A stretch of DNA of 64,000 nt, taken from Euptelea pleiosperma (lineage: Eukaryota > Streptophyta > Magnoliopsida > Ranunculales > Eupteleaceae). Where the stretch lies: the NCBI GenBank assembly GCA_035048495.1, contig CM068546.1, positions 9,970,435 to 10,034,434 on the forward strand, in the 5' to 3' direction. The number at the start of each line of letters is the position of its first letter. The stretch's first letter is position 1. Both the position numbers and the translations under genes were made by a program. Shown in pieces: positions 21,901-32,574 of the stretch. The notes beneath the pieces are model-generated. The model did no database searches, was not told the origin of the DNA, and saw only the letters and a program-made list of their open reading frames with translations.

Positions 21901-22429
21901 TCTCAAACTGTCCGCATTGAACAATTCAAGGATTACAATTTGTATAAGTGCCACATTTATACAAATAATGATCCTTGAACGGGCGCACAATTCTATTTTA
22001 ACACATGTAAGAAATTAAAGACTGAATCTCAGATAAGATTATATGTGTGAAACCTCTTATCTTTGATGGAGTCTTCAAGATCTCATGCTTATTATGATAG
22101 TATTTTATGCAAATGTGAAATAATAACAAACAACATTTTAACTTCATATAAGCTAGTTACAGTTAAAACTTGGATAGGTACAAACACACCCAATGTACTC
22201 ATCCAACATCAATCATACAAATTCAATACGCACAATTATGTAGCTAAAAAAAAATTAAAATAAACAAAATTGATTAAGAATATATACATGCATGTACAAT
22301 TCAATATAGCTAAGATATTAAATCCATACATATACTAACGGTGTGTAGTTGAAGTCTATTTTAAGTTAAGTCATCCATTATTAAACAAAGATATCCATTA
22401 TTTGGATACAAATATCAAATGGTTTGAAA

Positions 22430-22570
22430 TCACCAATAATTCTCAAATTCACACAGTGAAAATCAGCCCGTGAAAAATGGCTCCAATCAAACACTTAGAA
22501 ATCAATAATTATGTTGATTTTTGATTTGTAGGACCACTTAGGGATTAGACATACCTTTAGTGATTTCTAA
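22430..22570. repeat. Partial foldback MITE, family F1
   Basis: It carries the F1 phrases: AAATCAGCCCGTGAAAA, 'CTTAGAAATCA' and 'GATTTTTGATTTGTAGGACCAC'. Only one arm is complete. Confidence 0.5.
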
Positions 22571-22741
22571 TTGTTGGATTTGAGTAATTTTCATGGATTG
22601 ATTTTTTCCTTTGAAAACACAACTTCCCATTGTTAGATAACCATTTTAAATTTGTATAATTTTCCCGAGCAAGCTATTTAAATCTGGATAATTTTCCGTA
22701 CTAAGCCCGAAACTCATTTCCCATCTAGATATGTGAAAATA

Positions 22742-23126
22742 GGGTCGGGCTCCGTTGACAGATCTAAAATGACAGGGACACAATATAAGCAAGGTGGCAC
22801 ATTGTTACAGGACTATGATCGTACGGATGTTTGTCCAATCCCATGGTGGACCTACAAACCAAAAATCAGCCTGATTAGTGATTTATAAGTGTTGCATCTT
22901 TGTACCTCAAATACTGCTCAAATTCCCACAATTGAGATCAGCCCATGAAAATAAGTCCAATCCAAAGCTTATAAATCACTAATCAGGCTACTTTTTGGTT
23001 TGTAGGTCCACCATGGGATAAGACAAACATCCATACGGTCAGAGTCTTGTAACAGTATGCCACGTGGCTTATATAGTGTCCTTCCATTTTATCTGTCATT
23101 TTAGATTTGTCAACGGAGCCCGACCC
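22742..23126. mobile_element. Mutator-like foldback MITE (family F1, complete)
   Basis: The ends GGGTCGGGCTCCGTTGACA and TGTCAACGGAGCCCGACCC are perfect inverted repeats and the pairing continues far inward. The flanking 9-mers GTGAAAATA (22733-22741) and ATGAAAATA (23127-23135) differ by one base, fitting the 9-bp duplication of Mutator-type insertions. Length is 385 bp, non-coding. Confidence 0.85.
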
Positions 23127-23139
23127 ATGAAAATAACCC

Positions 23140-23440
23140 TTATTTTCTCGCATAGAAGATAAATCAATGGCTGAATTTTTACGAGGATGATCTCCTCACC
23201 ATATAGATCACCCCTACAAAAAATCAGCCCATTTTGAAATTTCTAACACCATCAAATGTGGGTTTTAAGTTAACGTTAAAAATAGATGGTCCATAATTCT
23301 TCAACTTGGAAACCATTCTATGAATATCAGACTAATTTGAATTTTTGTGAGGGTGATCTCCTCACCATAGAGACCATCCTCACCAAAAATCATCCCATTC
23401 CAAAACTTCTACTTCATATATTGGCCCCTGACGATTTTTT
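23140..23440. repeat. Foldback MITE, family F2, partial
   Basis: It shares GAGGATGATCTCCTCACCATA, AATTCTTCAACTT and CACCAAAAATCA phrases with the complete F2 element at 39534-39923. The outer GGGTCGGG ends are missing. The gypsy element begins just to its right. Confidence 0.65.
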
Positions 23441-23449
23441 GAACCACAT

Positions 23450-24042
23450 TGTCACGGGGTGATTGACTTGAGCCAGATTTTTCCTGCACCTGAAGGTTGG
23501 ATGCTCTAGAGGCTTATAAAAGAATCTAGAACATTATGGAGAACTCTAGATGATTCTAGAGAACTCTAGAACATTATGGAGAACTCTAGAGGATTCTAGA
23601 GAACTCTAGAAGATTCTGGAAAGTCCTAGAGCCTGGAGGATTCTAGAATATTCTTGAGTATTATAGTCATTCTCCACATGTAATATATGTACATACTCTA
23701 GATAGTTCTTAGGGAAGTTCTAGAGATTCTTTAGTTGGAGATTTGTATAGACTTTTCTAGATATTTCTAAGTCTTGAGGCGTCATGCCTAAATAAAGGGG
23801 TTGAGACCCTCATTTGTATTCATCTTGGAATCTTGGGAATTAAGAGTTGAGCAACACAAGTCTCATTCTCTAAGAGCTCTCTTATGCCTTTGTGTTCTAG
23901 TGTGCTTCTTGAGAGGGTTGAGTATTTAGGCAAGGTGAGTCCTAAGTGACTAAGGGAGAAATGCTGACTTGAGCTAAGCAAAGGAGTGCTTACTTGAGTG
24001 CCGCACGGTCTTTAGCAAGGGTCGAAGACTAAGTCCGTGACA
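23450..24042 (+). repeat. Gypsy 5' LTR
   Basis: 593 bp, with terminal inverted hexamers TGTCAC/GTGACA. U3 contains a short tandem array of GAACTCTAGAGGATTCTAG-like units (23530-23640), then two heat-shock-like elements. The TATA position reads TAAATAAA (23789-23796), weaker than in the 3' LTR. Confidence 0.9.
23609..23653 (+). promoter_or_regulatory. Two three-unit heat-shock-element-like sites in the 5' LTR
   Basis: GAAgaTTCtgGAA at 23609-23621 and TTCtaGAAtaTTC at 23641-23653 each match the alternating nGAAn consensus in three of three units. Both lie upstream of the TATA position (148 bp for the second). Binding by a heat-shock factor is an inference. Confidence 0.6.
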
Positions 24043-24044
24043 AG

Positions 24045-24056
24045 TGGTATCAGATC
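24045..24056 (+). promoter_or_regulatory. Primer-binding site of the gypsy element
   Basis: TGGTATCAGATC starts two bases after the LTR end and matches the initiator tRNA-Met type TGGTATCAGAGC with one change. Confidence 0.85.
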
Positions 24057-24073
24057 AACCTCAAGAAGGCACC

Positions 24074-25210
24074 ATGTCGATGGTCACTGAAGAGACAAGG
24101 GGGAGTGATGGGCACAACCCCAACCTACCAAGGGAAGGAAAAGGGATAAGTCCCAAGACATCTTTGCTGCTTGGAAAGCTAGGCTTGCCAAGGTGGAGCT
24201 TGCCATTGCGGATGAACGCGACAGGTTCAACGAGTTGGGCATGGGCATGGAGGACCTCAAGATGGGAGTTGAGGAACTCAAGGGGAGCATGTTGGCCACA
24301 GTGAATAAGTTGGTGCACAATCAGCAGCAAGAAAGTGATACCTTCCAAGCCCAAGTGATAGGGATGGTGGAGACTCTGAAAGACCAAGTCGAGGAGATGA
24401 GAAGCGATTGGGCCTTGTGGAAGAAGGCCATGGCCAATGAAGGCATGGTCACATAGGGGATGCCTAGGATCAAGACACCAGAGCCCAAGACCTATGGTGG
24501 ATCAAGGGATGTCAAGGAGTTGGACAACTTCTTATGGGGCATGGAACAATACTTCGATGCCATCTCCCTACCTGACAAGAGGACTAAGATCCGCACGGTT
24601 ACCATGTACCTCACAGACACGGCTACTCTATGGTAACTAAGGCGTCATGCAGACATGGAATGAGGTACATGCACGATCGATACTTGGGATGATTTTAAAA
24701 GGGAGATCAAGAGGCAATTCTACCCAGATGATGTTGAACATCAGGCAAGGAGGAAACTCAAACGACTTAAGCACACGGGGTTAATTTGAGACTATGTAAA
24801 GGAGTTCTCGACCCTAATGTTGGAGATCCCAGACATGCTAGACAAAGAGCTACTCTTCAACTTCATGGATGGTCTCCAGCTATGGGCAGAACAGGAGCTA
24901 AGACGATGTGGGGTACAAGACCTCGCTAGTGCCATAGCCGCTACCGAACAGTTACTAGAATTTAAAATGGATGATTCCTCCAAGTCAAAGATGCCCAAGG
25001 ATAGTCATGCTAAAGGTGGGGGAGATGAGGCATCAAGTGACAAAGAAAGATCAAGTCACTAGGAGAGATCGAGTCACAAGGAGGGGTCGTCCAAGCCGAA
25101 GCATGGAAATTTTAGAAAGGAAGGTAAGGACTACTCCAGATTGAGGACTAATTATTTCCTTTGTGATAGGGATCATTGGGTAATGGACTGCCCACAGAGG
25201 AAGGCATTGA
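24074..25210 (+). pseudogene. Gypsy gag, broken
   Basis: It opens MSMVTEETRGSD, shifts frame near 24150, then reads a coiled-coil (ERDRFNELGMGMEDLKMG). The retrotrans_gag core follows (YFDAISLPDKRTKIRTV, TWDDFKREIKRQFYP), and then a knuckle remnant with 'CDRDHWVMDCPQRK', which lacks the first Cys and contains an early C..C shift. Stops occur near 24454, 24634, 24660, 24786 and 25060. The order and motifs are those of chromovirus gag. Confidence 0.85.
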
Positions 25211-25299
25211 ACGCCTTAGCCGCAAGTTGGGTAGCGAAAGTGAAGACACCGACGAGGAGACAAGGATGGGATCCTTACAACTCCTCGATGCTGTGAAGA

Positions 25300-25980
25300 A
25301 GCAACCTGAGTCTTCCAAGACTATGAGCAAAGGACTCATGTACGTAGAAGCTCACATCAACGGAAAGCCTACACGGGTCATGGTGGACACCGGGGCGACG
25401 CATAACTTTGTCTCAGGAGAATAGACAAAGTGATTGGGACTAAAAGCATCCAAGGAAGAAGGATGGATCAAGGCGGTGAATTCACAGGCTAGACCTATCC
25501 AAGGCACAGCACGTGGGGTGGAGCTACGCATAGGAGAATGGAAGGGGCTTGTGGATTTATCAGTCATTCCTATGGATGACTATCAAGTGGTACTAGGGAT
25601 GGAGTTCCTGAAGAGGGTCAAGGCAATACCTATGCCATTTGTGAACTCGGTGTATATCATTGAGGAAGGAGCTCCTTGCATTGTTCCTACGGTCCAAGGT
25701 ACCAAGATCGGAACGAAGACGCACTCTCGGCCTTGCAACTATCGATGGGATCCAAGGACATGGTCGAAGATCTTGATGACAGGGTAGATGGAGAACTACT
25801 CAGGAAAGAAGGCAAAGTCCTTGAAAACGCCAAGGACATGATGACGCCTAAGCAAACAAAAGCACTACTACCTAAGAAAGAGGTGGGTCATCCAGTTGAG
25901 ATGAAGCTTGGTGTCAAGTCACCTGCATCGACACCACCTGGGAAGGCTATCATGAGCCAACCAAAAAAGAAGAAATAGAA
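25300..25980 (+). pseudogene. Gypsy aspartic protease region
   Basis: VMVDTGATHNFVS carries the catalytic DTGA of retropepsin-like proteases (about 25380-25415), followed by YQVVLGMEFLKRVKAIPMP (the ILG-type second motif). Two stops fall just after VSGE. The frame then continues into a lysine-rich tail (PKQTKALLPKKE...PKKKK) where the reverse transcriptase should begin. Confidence 0.85.
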
Positions 25981-26004
25981 GGACACGAGGAGACGATCGG
26001 TAGA

Positions 26005-26200
26005 GTGCAAGGAAGTAGACTACATACTCGCTGATCGTCGGGTGAATAGGCGTGGAGTCCAACTATATATCGAGTATCTAGTGAAATGGAAGGGATTGCC
26101 CAAGGACGAGGCAACTTGGGAGCACGCAGATACTCTATGGTAATTTGAAGACAAAATCACTAAATACCATGGAGACGACGCGCTGAGGACGTCACGGAAT
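26005..26200 (+). pseudogene. Chromodomain tail of the gypsy integrase
   Basis: YILADRRVNRRGVQLYIEYL and VKWKGLPKDEATWEHADTLW form a recognisable chromodomain with its aromatic residues (Y, W, W). In chromoviruses this tail targets integration to marked chromatin. Here it is the only integrase part left. One stop follows DTLW. Confidence 0.85.
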
Positions 26201-26214
26201 CAAGTGGGGGAGAG

Positions 26215-26845
26215 AGTCACGGGGTGACTGACTTGAGCCAGATTTTTCCTACACCTGAAGGTTGGATGCTCTAGAAGCTTATAGAAGACTCTAAAACATT
26301 ATGGAGAACTCTTGATGATTCTAGAGAACTCTAGAACATTATGGAGAACTCTAGAGGATTCTAGTAAACTGTAGAGGATTCTAGAGAACTCTAAACATTA
26401 TGGAGAACTCTAGAAGATTTTGGAAAGTCCTAGAGCTTGGAGGATTCTAGAACATTCTTGAGTATTCTAGTCATTCTCCACATGTAATATATGTACATAC
26501 TCTAGATAGGTCTTCGGGAAGTTCTAGAGATTCTTTGATTGGAGATTTGTATAGACTTTTCTAGATATTTCTAGGTCTTGAGGCATCATGCCTATATAAA
26601 GGGGTTGAGACCCTCATTTGTATTCATCTTGGAATCTTGAGAATCAAGAGTTGAGTAATACAAGTCTCATTCTTTAAGAGCTCTCTTGTGCCTTTGTGTT
26701 CTAGTGTGCTTCTTGAGAGGGTTGAGTACTTGGCAAGGTGAGTCCTAAGTGACTAAGGGGGAAAGGCTGACTTGAGTTAAGCAAAGAAGTGCTAACTCGA
26801 GTGCCACACGGTCTCTAGCAAGGGTCGAAGACTAAGTTCGTGACA
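26215..26845 (+). repeat. Gypsy 3' LTR
   Basis: It is 631 bp, preceded by a purine tract (AAGTGGGGGAGAGAG). It is about 40 bp longer than the 5' LTR because of an extra GAACTCTAGAGG-type unit in U3. It keeps TATATAAA at 26593-26600. One heat-shock-like site is intact (TTCtaGAAcaTTC, 26445-26457); the other is mutated (GAAgaTTTtgGAA, 26413-26425). Confidence 0.9.
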
Positions 26846-26854
26846 ACATGCTTG

Positions 26855-27335
26855 AATCCCATGTGAAAATATGCTTGAATCCTTAAGAAAATAAATTTAA
26901 GCATGTGCAGCCCAAAATGTGGTAAATGGTTACAACAAAATGGGAGAGAGTAGACTTACTTGAGAAGTTGATAGGGTGGGCTAGCGTTGGGCGACGGCGA
27001 TGGGCGAAGCAACGGACGGCCTATGATGGGCACTTAGGGCTTGGAGAGGAGAGGGAAATCTTCGGCTTGGAGGAGAGAGAAACTAGGGTTTCTCAGAGTA
27101 AGAAATAGAGGTTTTTGGCGCCCAAAGGGGTTTTAGTGCACTTTAGGAGAATATATATCTTAATATATCGTGTCGGTTGTTGCAAAAAACGACGCGATAC
27201 ATCAAGGTATAGCATCGATTTTTATAAAAATCAACTCAATTTTATTTTTTAAAGATCGCGTCGATTTTTGGAAAAATCGACACGATCGCTCCAAAACGCG
27301 CCGACGTCGAAACCAATTCGTCTAGTAGTGTTTGC
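26855..27335 (-). mobile_element. CACTA right end with leader exon (family X)
   Basis: The right terminus, read on the minus strand, is CACTACTAGACGAATTGG. Subterminal units are palindromes such as TCGATTTTTGGAAAAATCGA. A leader exon lies inside (27110 to 26960) with AAACCCTAG and TCTCTCTCCTCC and ends at a GTAAGT donor. The rest of the element is not in the window. Confidence 0.7.
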
Positions 27336-27885
27336 TTCACCAAAAATTGATGTCTTTGCCACCGATGTGTTTTCTAAGGCATTTGATCTCGGTTTTTTTA
27401 AACCGAACTCTTTAGGTTAACAAAAACTGAGCTTTTTTGCTACTATAGATATCGGTTCCTAAAAAAAGTGAGATCTCTTGATACTTTAGTTCTCGGTTAT
27501 CTAAAAGACCGAGATCTATAGTAACTTTTGTTCTCAGTTTTAATTAAAAACAGAGATCACTTGATACTTTAGTTCTTGATTACCCAAAAAATCGAGATCT
27601 ACAGTAACTTATGTTATCGATTTTGTTTAAAAACTGAGATCTCTTGATAATTTAGTTCTCAGTTATCCATAAGAACAAGATCTATAGAAACTTTTGTTCT
27701 CAGTTTTATATAAAATCGAGATCTCTTAGTACTTTAATTCTTTGTTTTCCATAAGACCGAGGTCTATAGTAACTTTTTATATCGGTTTATGTAAAAAATC
27801 GAGATCTCTTGATACTTTAGTTACCAGTTTGCCATAAAATCGAGATCCGTAAAAATGCACCTGGTCTGTTGTTTTATGTGATAAT
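27336..27885. repeat. CACTA subterminal repeat block (CTCAGTT family), truncated
   Basis: Hairpin units of the type CTCGGTT...AACCGAG, each followed by ATCT and a TTGATACTTTAG-type phrase, match the left end of the 5.8-kb element at 53780-54410. The outermost bases with the CACTA terminus are missing, cut at the CACTAC end of family X. Confidence 0.75.
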
Positions 27886-29930
27886 TTTTTTTTTTTAAAT
27901 CTAGTTCTGCATCATTGCTCTTCATTAGGCGAAAACCTAGAATAAGAACACTAATATAATAACCCACAAAGAGTGTTTGAGATCAAATCCATCGATCTAA
28001 TGTGGACGGTTAGATTTCAGCCACTCAATCCGCCTCATTTGACCTCAATTTATTCAAAATTTAAATTTCAACACCGTTATTTTTTGTTATTTCTGTTATT
28101 TTTTCATTTCTCCCTCTGTGCATTACAATCCGTTATAACAGCCGTTATAATGGAAAAAACGGTAACACCGCAGTCCGTTATACTGTTTGAGTGCCGAAGG
28201 CACCCAATTTTTGCAAACGCTTTTGTCGGAGAGTGCCGTGGGCATGGCCCATTTACTATTCTATATAAGAAAACACATTGGTTGTCTCCCTACTTATACC
28301 TCCTCTTATAAGCATCAACAAAGAAGGGCCGAGATCTAATCCACCCCCAAATGGACGGTGGATCTCCGCCACTCACCTGATTTTGGCAAATTCTTTGTCC
28401 AGGAGTGCCGATGGCACGGGGAACGGGCAAAGTTAGAAAATGAGTCTGCACTGAAGTTGGTCTCACGGCAAGTTGAGGTAAACTTAACCCAATTGATATG
28501 TTCACCGGTGGTCTCCCACGAACCTTTGATCCTCCATGGTATTTTACCCTTCTTGAAAGCTATATATTATAGTTACTTTTCTGATTCCACCCAGATTCTA
28601 CGCCAACCTTCTTCGATTGCCCCGTTGAACACCATGAGCTATTGCCGTACAATCCACAGTGAAGTTTTTTGACAAGTCTAAACCAACAGGATTGTTTTGG
28701 ATTGTTGAATATTTCGATTTTTTTTGGTGAAAACACCACAATTTTTTCCTTTTTTTTTTTCAGAAAAAGGAGGATTTTTCAAAGGAAAGGTTTTAAAACT
28801 GCATTTGCTAACTAGCAGGGGTTGTTGTGGCCTTGATTGGGGCAGATCAAGAGGCTCGTGTGTGACGGCGACGTTGTGATTGTTGGCATATGAATCACCT
28901 AATTAAGGATTGGATTTGCATCAGTGATGACGTTGAGACAAACTTTGATGTCTAAAAGTTAATCAACAAAGTTTGATTTATACCTAAAAATGCCACGTGG
29001 TACACTCTTTGAAATCGCCATTTTTCCCGTTAATTAAATTCCATTTTTTTCCATTTCTGCCCCTGTCCGTTACAATTCGTTTTAATAGCCGTTTTAACGA
29101 TATAGCCCCCAGGCTGTTATACCATTAAAACACCCACAGGGTCAAGTGTTTGCTGAGGCAAATTTTTTCCCATTTTTGCTTTATACGTTAAGCAAGGGGT
29201 GTATCGTGGAGAAAACGTTCCTGCGGTAAGAGTCTCTCATGCGGCATGTTGGAAGAAGGACAGAGGACTTCGTGATCCAAAATAATTGTCCAGAAAATCT
29301 TACGTTCGAAGGATGCTGCTATGATACTTCAACACATGTTTTAAAAGACAGCCCGTTATAACAGAAATAATGGCTGTTATAAAGGTAAACGGACCTTACA
29401 TACTGTTTTTAACCTTCAGAAAACGACCGTTATTTTTGTTACAATGACCTTTTTTTGAAAATAACTGCCGTTATAATGAAAATAACGACTGTTATTTTAT
29501 GAAAAAATTTGTAAAACAAGCTCGTTATTTCTGTTATAAATAAATTTTGAATTTCAAATTTTAAAATTTGAATTTTAGATCCGTTATTTTCCATTTTTTC
29601 TCTGTTTTCTGGTCTTGTGTTACAATCTTTTTTTCTGCTAAGTGTAATTGTATAAAAGGGAAACTGTACAAAGCGCACTAAGGGGACCGACGAGCCACCG
29701 GCATCCCAACAAGGTTGGCACCCCAGAAAAGCACGAAGACAGACCTTAGGTGAGAACAAAAAAACTAGACAAATCTATAATATGTGACTTGGGGATCCTC
29801 CATTTTCCGGAGAAAAGGAGGCTGCTGAACAAAAATTTCTCTGACTTCTTCACATAAATTAGAGTTTACAATCTGTTATAACGGAAAAACAGTAATACGC
29901 CCAATCCGTTTATACCGTTATAACGGCCCC
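27886..29930. repeat. GTTATAACGG-rich repeat region, no gene
   Basis: Related segments at about 28124-28185, 29064-29125 and 29868-29935 share 'TTACAATCCGTTATAAC', 'CGGTAA' or 'CAGTAA', and 'CCGTTATA'. The palindromic core CCGTTATAACGG recurs in intact and broken form through the region. Open frames here are not supported by any recognisable domain. Confidence 0.5.
29628..29755 (-). mobile_element. Very short LINE 3' end
   Basis: On the minus strand GGGTGCCAACCTTGTTGGGATG and TACACTTAGCAGAAAAAA correspond to the 3' end of the LINE remnant at 30780-32435 (GGGTGCCAACCTAG..., TTACACTTAGCAAAAAAAA). It is a severely 5'-truncated copy. Confidence 0.7.
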
Positions 29931-30259
29931 TTTTAAACCTTGCTCCAACCTGATTCCATTATACCTCCACAAGAGTCACGAAGACGCTCTGTAAACAAAA
30001 CTTCCTCCACATGCATGGAGCAAAGGATCTGTCGACAAAGGAAATGGTAACGGTCATTGTGAAGAGAACATCCACAGGTCCACTCTAGTGTTGATAGCCA
30101 TTCACGACGATAACCTCCTGTTCTCGAGGTTTTATGTAGCATATGGACGTACCAGCCAAAATACATGGACTCGTTGCCAAGCTGATACGCAAAAAAATAT
30201 ATGACAAAATTGGATGGACTTTACGTGTGCCACTCTTGTCCAGATAGGATCCCTACAAC

Positions 30260-30463
30260 CAGTGGCGGAGCGAGGATTTTGATCAAGGGGGGGCAAAATC
30301 ACAAAGAATTTGCTCAAGGGGGGTAAAATAGCAAAAAAAAGAAGAAACCAAGGGGGCAAACCAAAGGAAAAAATGGTATTTTGGAAGAAAAAAAAAATTC
30401 CATAGAATTCAAAGTTGAGGGGGGGCAATTGCCCCCCCTGGACCCTTCCTAGGTCCGCCACTG
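30260..30463. mobile_element. hAT-type MITE (CAGTGGCGGAGC ends)
   Basis: Perfect 8-bp duplications CCTACAAC occupy 30252-30259 and 30464-30471. The ends are CAGTGGCGGAGC and GGTCCGCCACTG. It is 204 bp and non-coding, with G-rich runs at both sides of the centre. Confidence 0.9.
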
Positions 30464-30512
30464 CCTACAACCGTACAGCTATCACCTCCTACCTACAGCT
30501 ACGGTATAGGTG

Positions 30513-30697
30513 TTGTGTGATCATTGGGCGCATGATGGTTGCTTCAAAAATCCTGCCCCTTCAAAAAAATTCTTGATTTTTGAAGCAACGATCATGTGCC
30601 ATAGATGGACAGAATCCTGCCACTTCAAAAATATTAATTTTCTCTCAGCGGCGGGATTTTGAAGCAGCGATCATGCACCCAATGATCACGCACCACA
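30513..30697. repeat. Foldback element
   Basis: GTGATCATTGGGCGCATGAT and GGTTGCTTCAAAAATCC at the left pair with GGATTTTGAAGCAGCGATC and ATGCACCCAATGATCAC at the right, with few mismatches. Confidence 0.7.
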
Positions 30698-30779
30698 TAT
30701 ATATGTCCATGACTTTGGTTTTAAAAAGACTTTCTAAAAAGTAACCATGGGTATATGCGCCATGTGATCCTTGAGGACT

Positions 30780-32435
30780 GGTCTGAGAAGGTTTAGGTAG
30801 ATTAACTTAGTTCTACTCATGAACTAGGTTGGAGGATGCTTAATGAGACTGATGAGCTAGTCAAATTCTTGAAAGCCAAGTTTACCAACAAATCAGGGGA
30901 GTTTGTCAGGTACCACAAAAATTCTACAATTTGGACTGGGATTTGATGTGTACTTTAAAGAGAATGGAACCTTATCTTGGCTGGTTTTTAGGAAACGGAT
31001 AAAAGATCAACTTTTGGAGAGATAATTGGGGCGGGAATGCTGCCATTCGTGAAGCTCTGATGATTAATCAAAGGGACATGAAACATTGTAAATCAAAACT
31101 ATCTTCTCTTCTTGCTAATGAGAGCTGGCCCATTCCACAACCTGTAAGTGAAGTTTTCAATATGGTCGACATCACGCAATTGAAGTAGCCGAACATGCAC
31201 CTTCGACCTGATCAAAGAATCTGGAAACTAGATATCAAAGGCGCCTTTTCGGTGACTTTCGGATTGGAAGCAACCAGGAACCATAAGAATAGGGTATGGT
31301 GGGAGTCTTGGGTAGCTGGAAACTTCTTCATGGCTGTGTAGCTACAGACCTAACCCTCAAGAGGAAAGGCTTCCACATGGCATCTTGCTACCTCTGCCAA
31401 ACAGAGGAGGAATCTCTTGACCACCTTATTTAGGGATGTTCCAAATCCAAAGCTCTTTGGTACTGGGTTGAGGCGTCTTTCATCTCAAAGGGAAAGATGA
31501 TCTCTTTCAATGCAAGGAAGTGCTCTCATGGCGTAAGAATTCTAGCTCAATTATTGAAGTCCTATGGTGTGCGGCAGTCCTCAACACGGCCTTCACTAGA
31601 AAAGCCATTATTTTCGAAGGGAAAAATTAGACCTAGAAGCATGCAAAAGGAAGATCAGGCATGACATACGGAATTAATGCTGGCAAACTTTCTCGGAATC
31701 ACATGAACAACTCTATTGGAGATCTGACTATACTTTCCTCTTTTGGTATAGGATGCAAGCCGGGCAAAGCCCCTAGGATTTGGGAATGCAAGTGGAACCC
31801 TCCTATGGAGAGCTACATAAAGATGAATTGTGATGAAGCTACCAAAGGGAATCCAAAGAGAGGAGGTCTAAGAGTTATCTATCGAGACCATCAGAGTACA
31901 TTCCGGGTGCTATTTGTAACAGTCTTGGTATCACTACCAATTTTCTGGCGGAGTGTTGGGCTATAGTGGAAGGATTAGATCGAATGGGCCTCAAGCAACG
32001 GTTGTAGTAAGATCTGGATAGAATCAGATTCGGTCGCTATTGTTCAAGCCTTCGGTACGCACAAATTTCCTTCGCAAGTCAGACCAAGATGGGAGACAGT
32101 GATTAAAAGAACTAACCATTGTTTCATCTCGTCCAGTTGGAGAGAATCGAACTTCTCTGCCGACATGTTTGCCAACCGGGGCGCATCTTTAGGCAAAGAG
32201 ATTATTGAAATTTTTGTAGATCGGCCTACATTCCTCTATAAAATGGAGACCCTCATGTTATATACTATAGATTTGATTAGCCTTTTGTCCAGCTAGCCTA
32301 GGGTTTGCTGTCTGAGAGCCATCAGGGTGCCAACCTAGTTAGGATGCCGGTGGTTTTCAGATCTTCCTTAGTGCTCCTTGTACATTTTTGTTTTTCCATT
32401 ATTTATATAATTTACACTTAGCAAAAAAAATCTAT
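30780..32435 (+). mobile_element. LINE 3' remnant (second family)
   Basis: Pieces in several frames: NFWRDNWGGNAAIREAL (RT C-terminal landmark), IWKLDIKGAFSVTFGLEA (zf-RVT lead), then an RNase H part (WNPPMESYIKMNCDEATKGN, 31785 on; SWRESNFSADMFANRGA, about 32130). The 3' end has an A-rich tract after TTACACTTAGC. It is heavily mutated. Confidence 0.78.
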
Positions 32436-32574
32436 AGAAGAATGATTTCTTGAAGTTCCTCACAAAACCGTCAAACATGTCCCTAAATTACAAAACTTTA
32501 TGCTGCAGATAGTTATGAGATGAAATCCCTAGCTAAATATTTTCCACCCTGACCCATTAAACAAATGAAATACT

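Larger units (their letters stand above)
23450..26845 (+). mobile_element. Ty3/gypsy chromovirus with internal pol deletion
   Basis: Two LTRs in direct orientation start TGTCACGGGG (AGTCAC in the 3' copy) and end CCGTGACA or TTCGTGACA. A PBS, gag, protease and a C-terminal chromodomain lie between. RT, RNase H and the integrase core are absent: the frame jumps from just after the protease to a lysine-rich tail and then the chromodomain. ACAT flanks both sides, a possible short target duplication. Confidence 0.88.

Noticed and set aside
24061..24387. Minus-strand frames over the gypsy gag
   Set aside because: They are mirror frames of the gag coiled-coil region.
28358..28672. 104-codon plus-strand frame
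   Set aside because: No recognisable motif, no splice context, and it lies in repeat-rich DNA.
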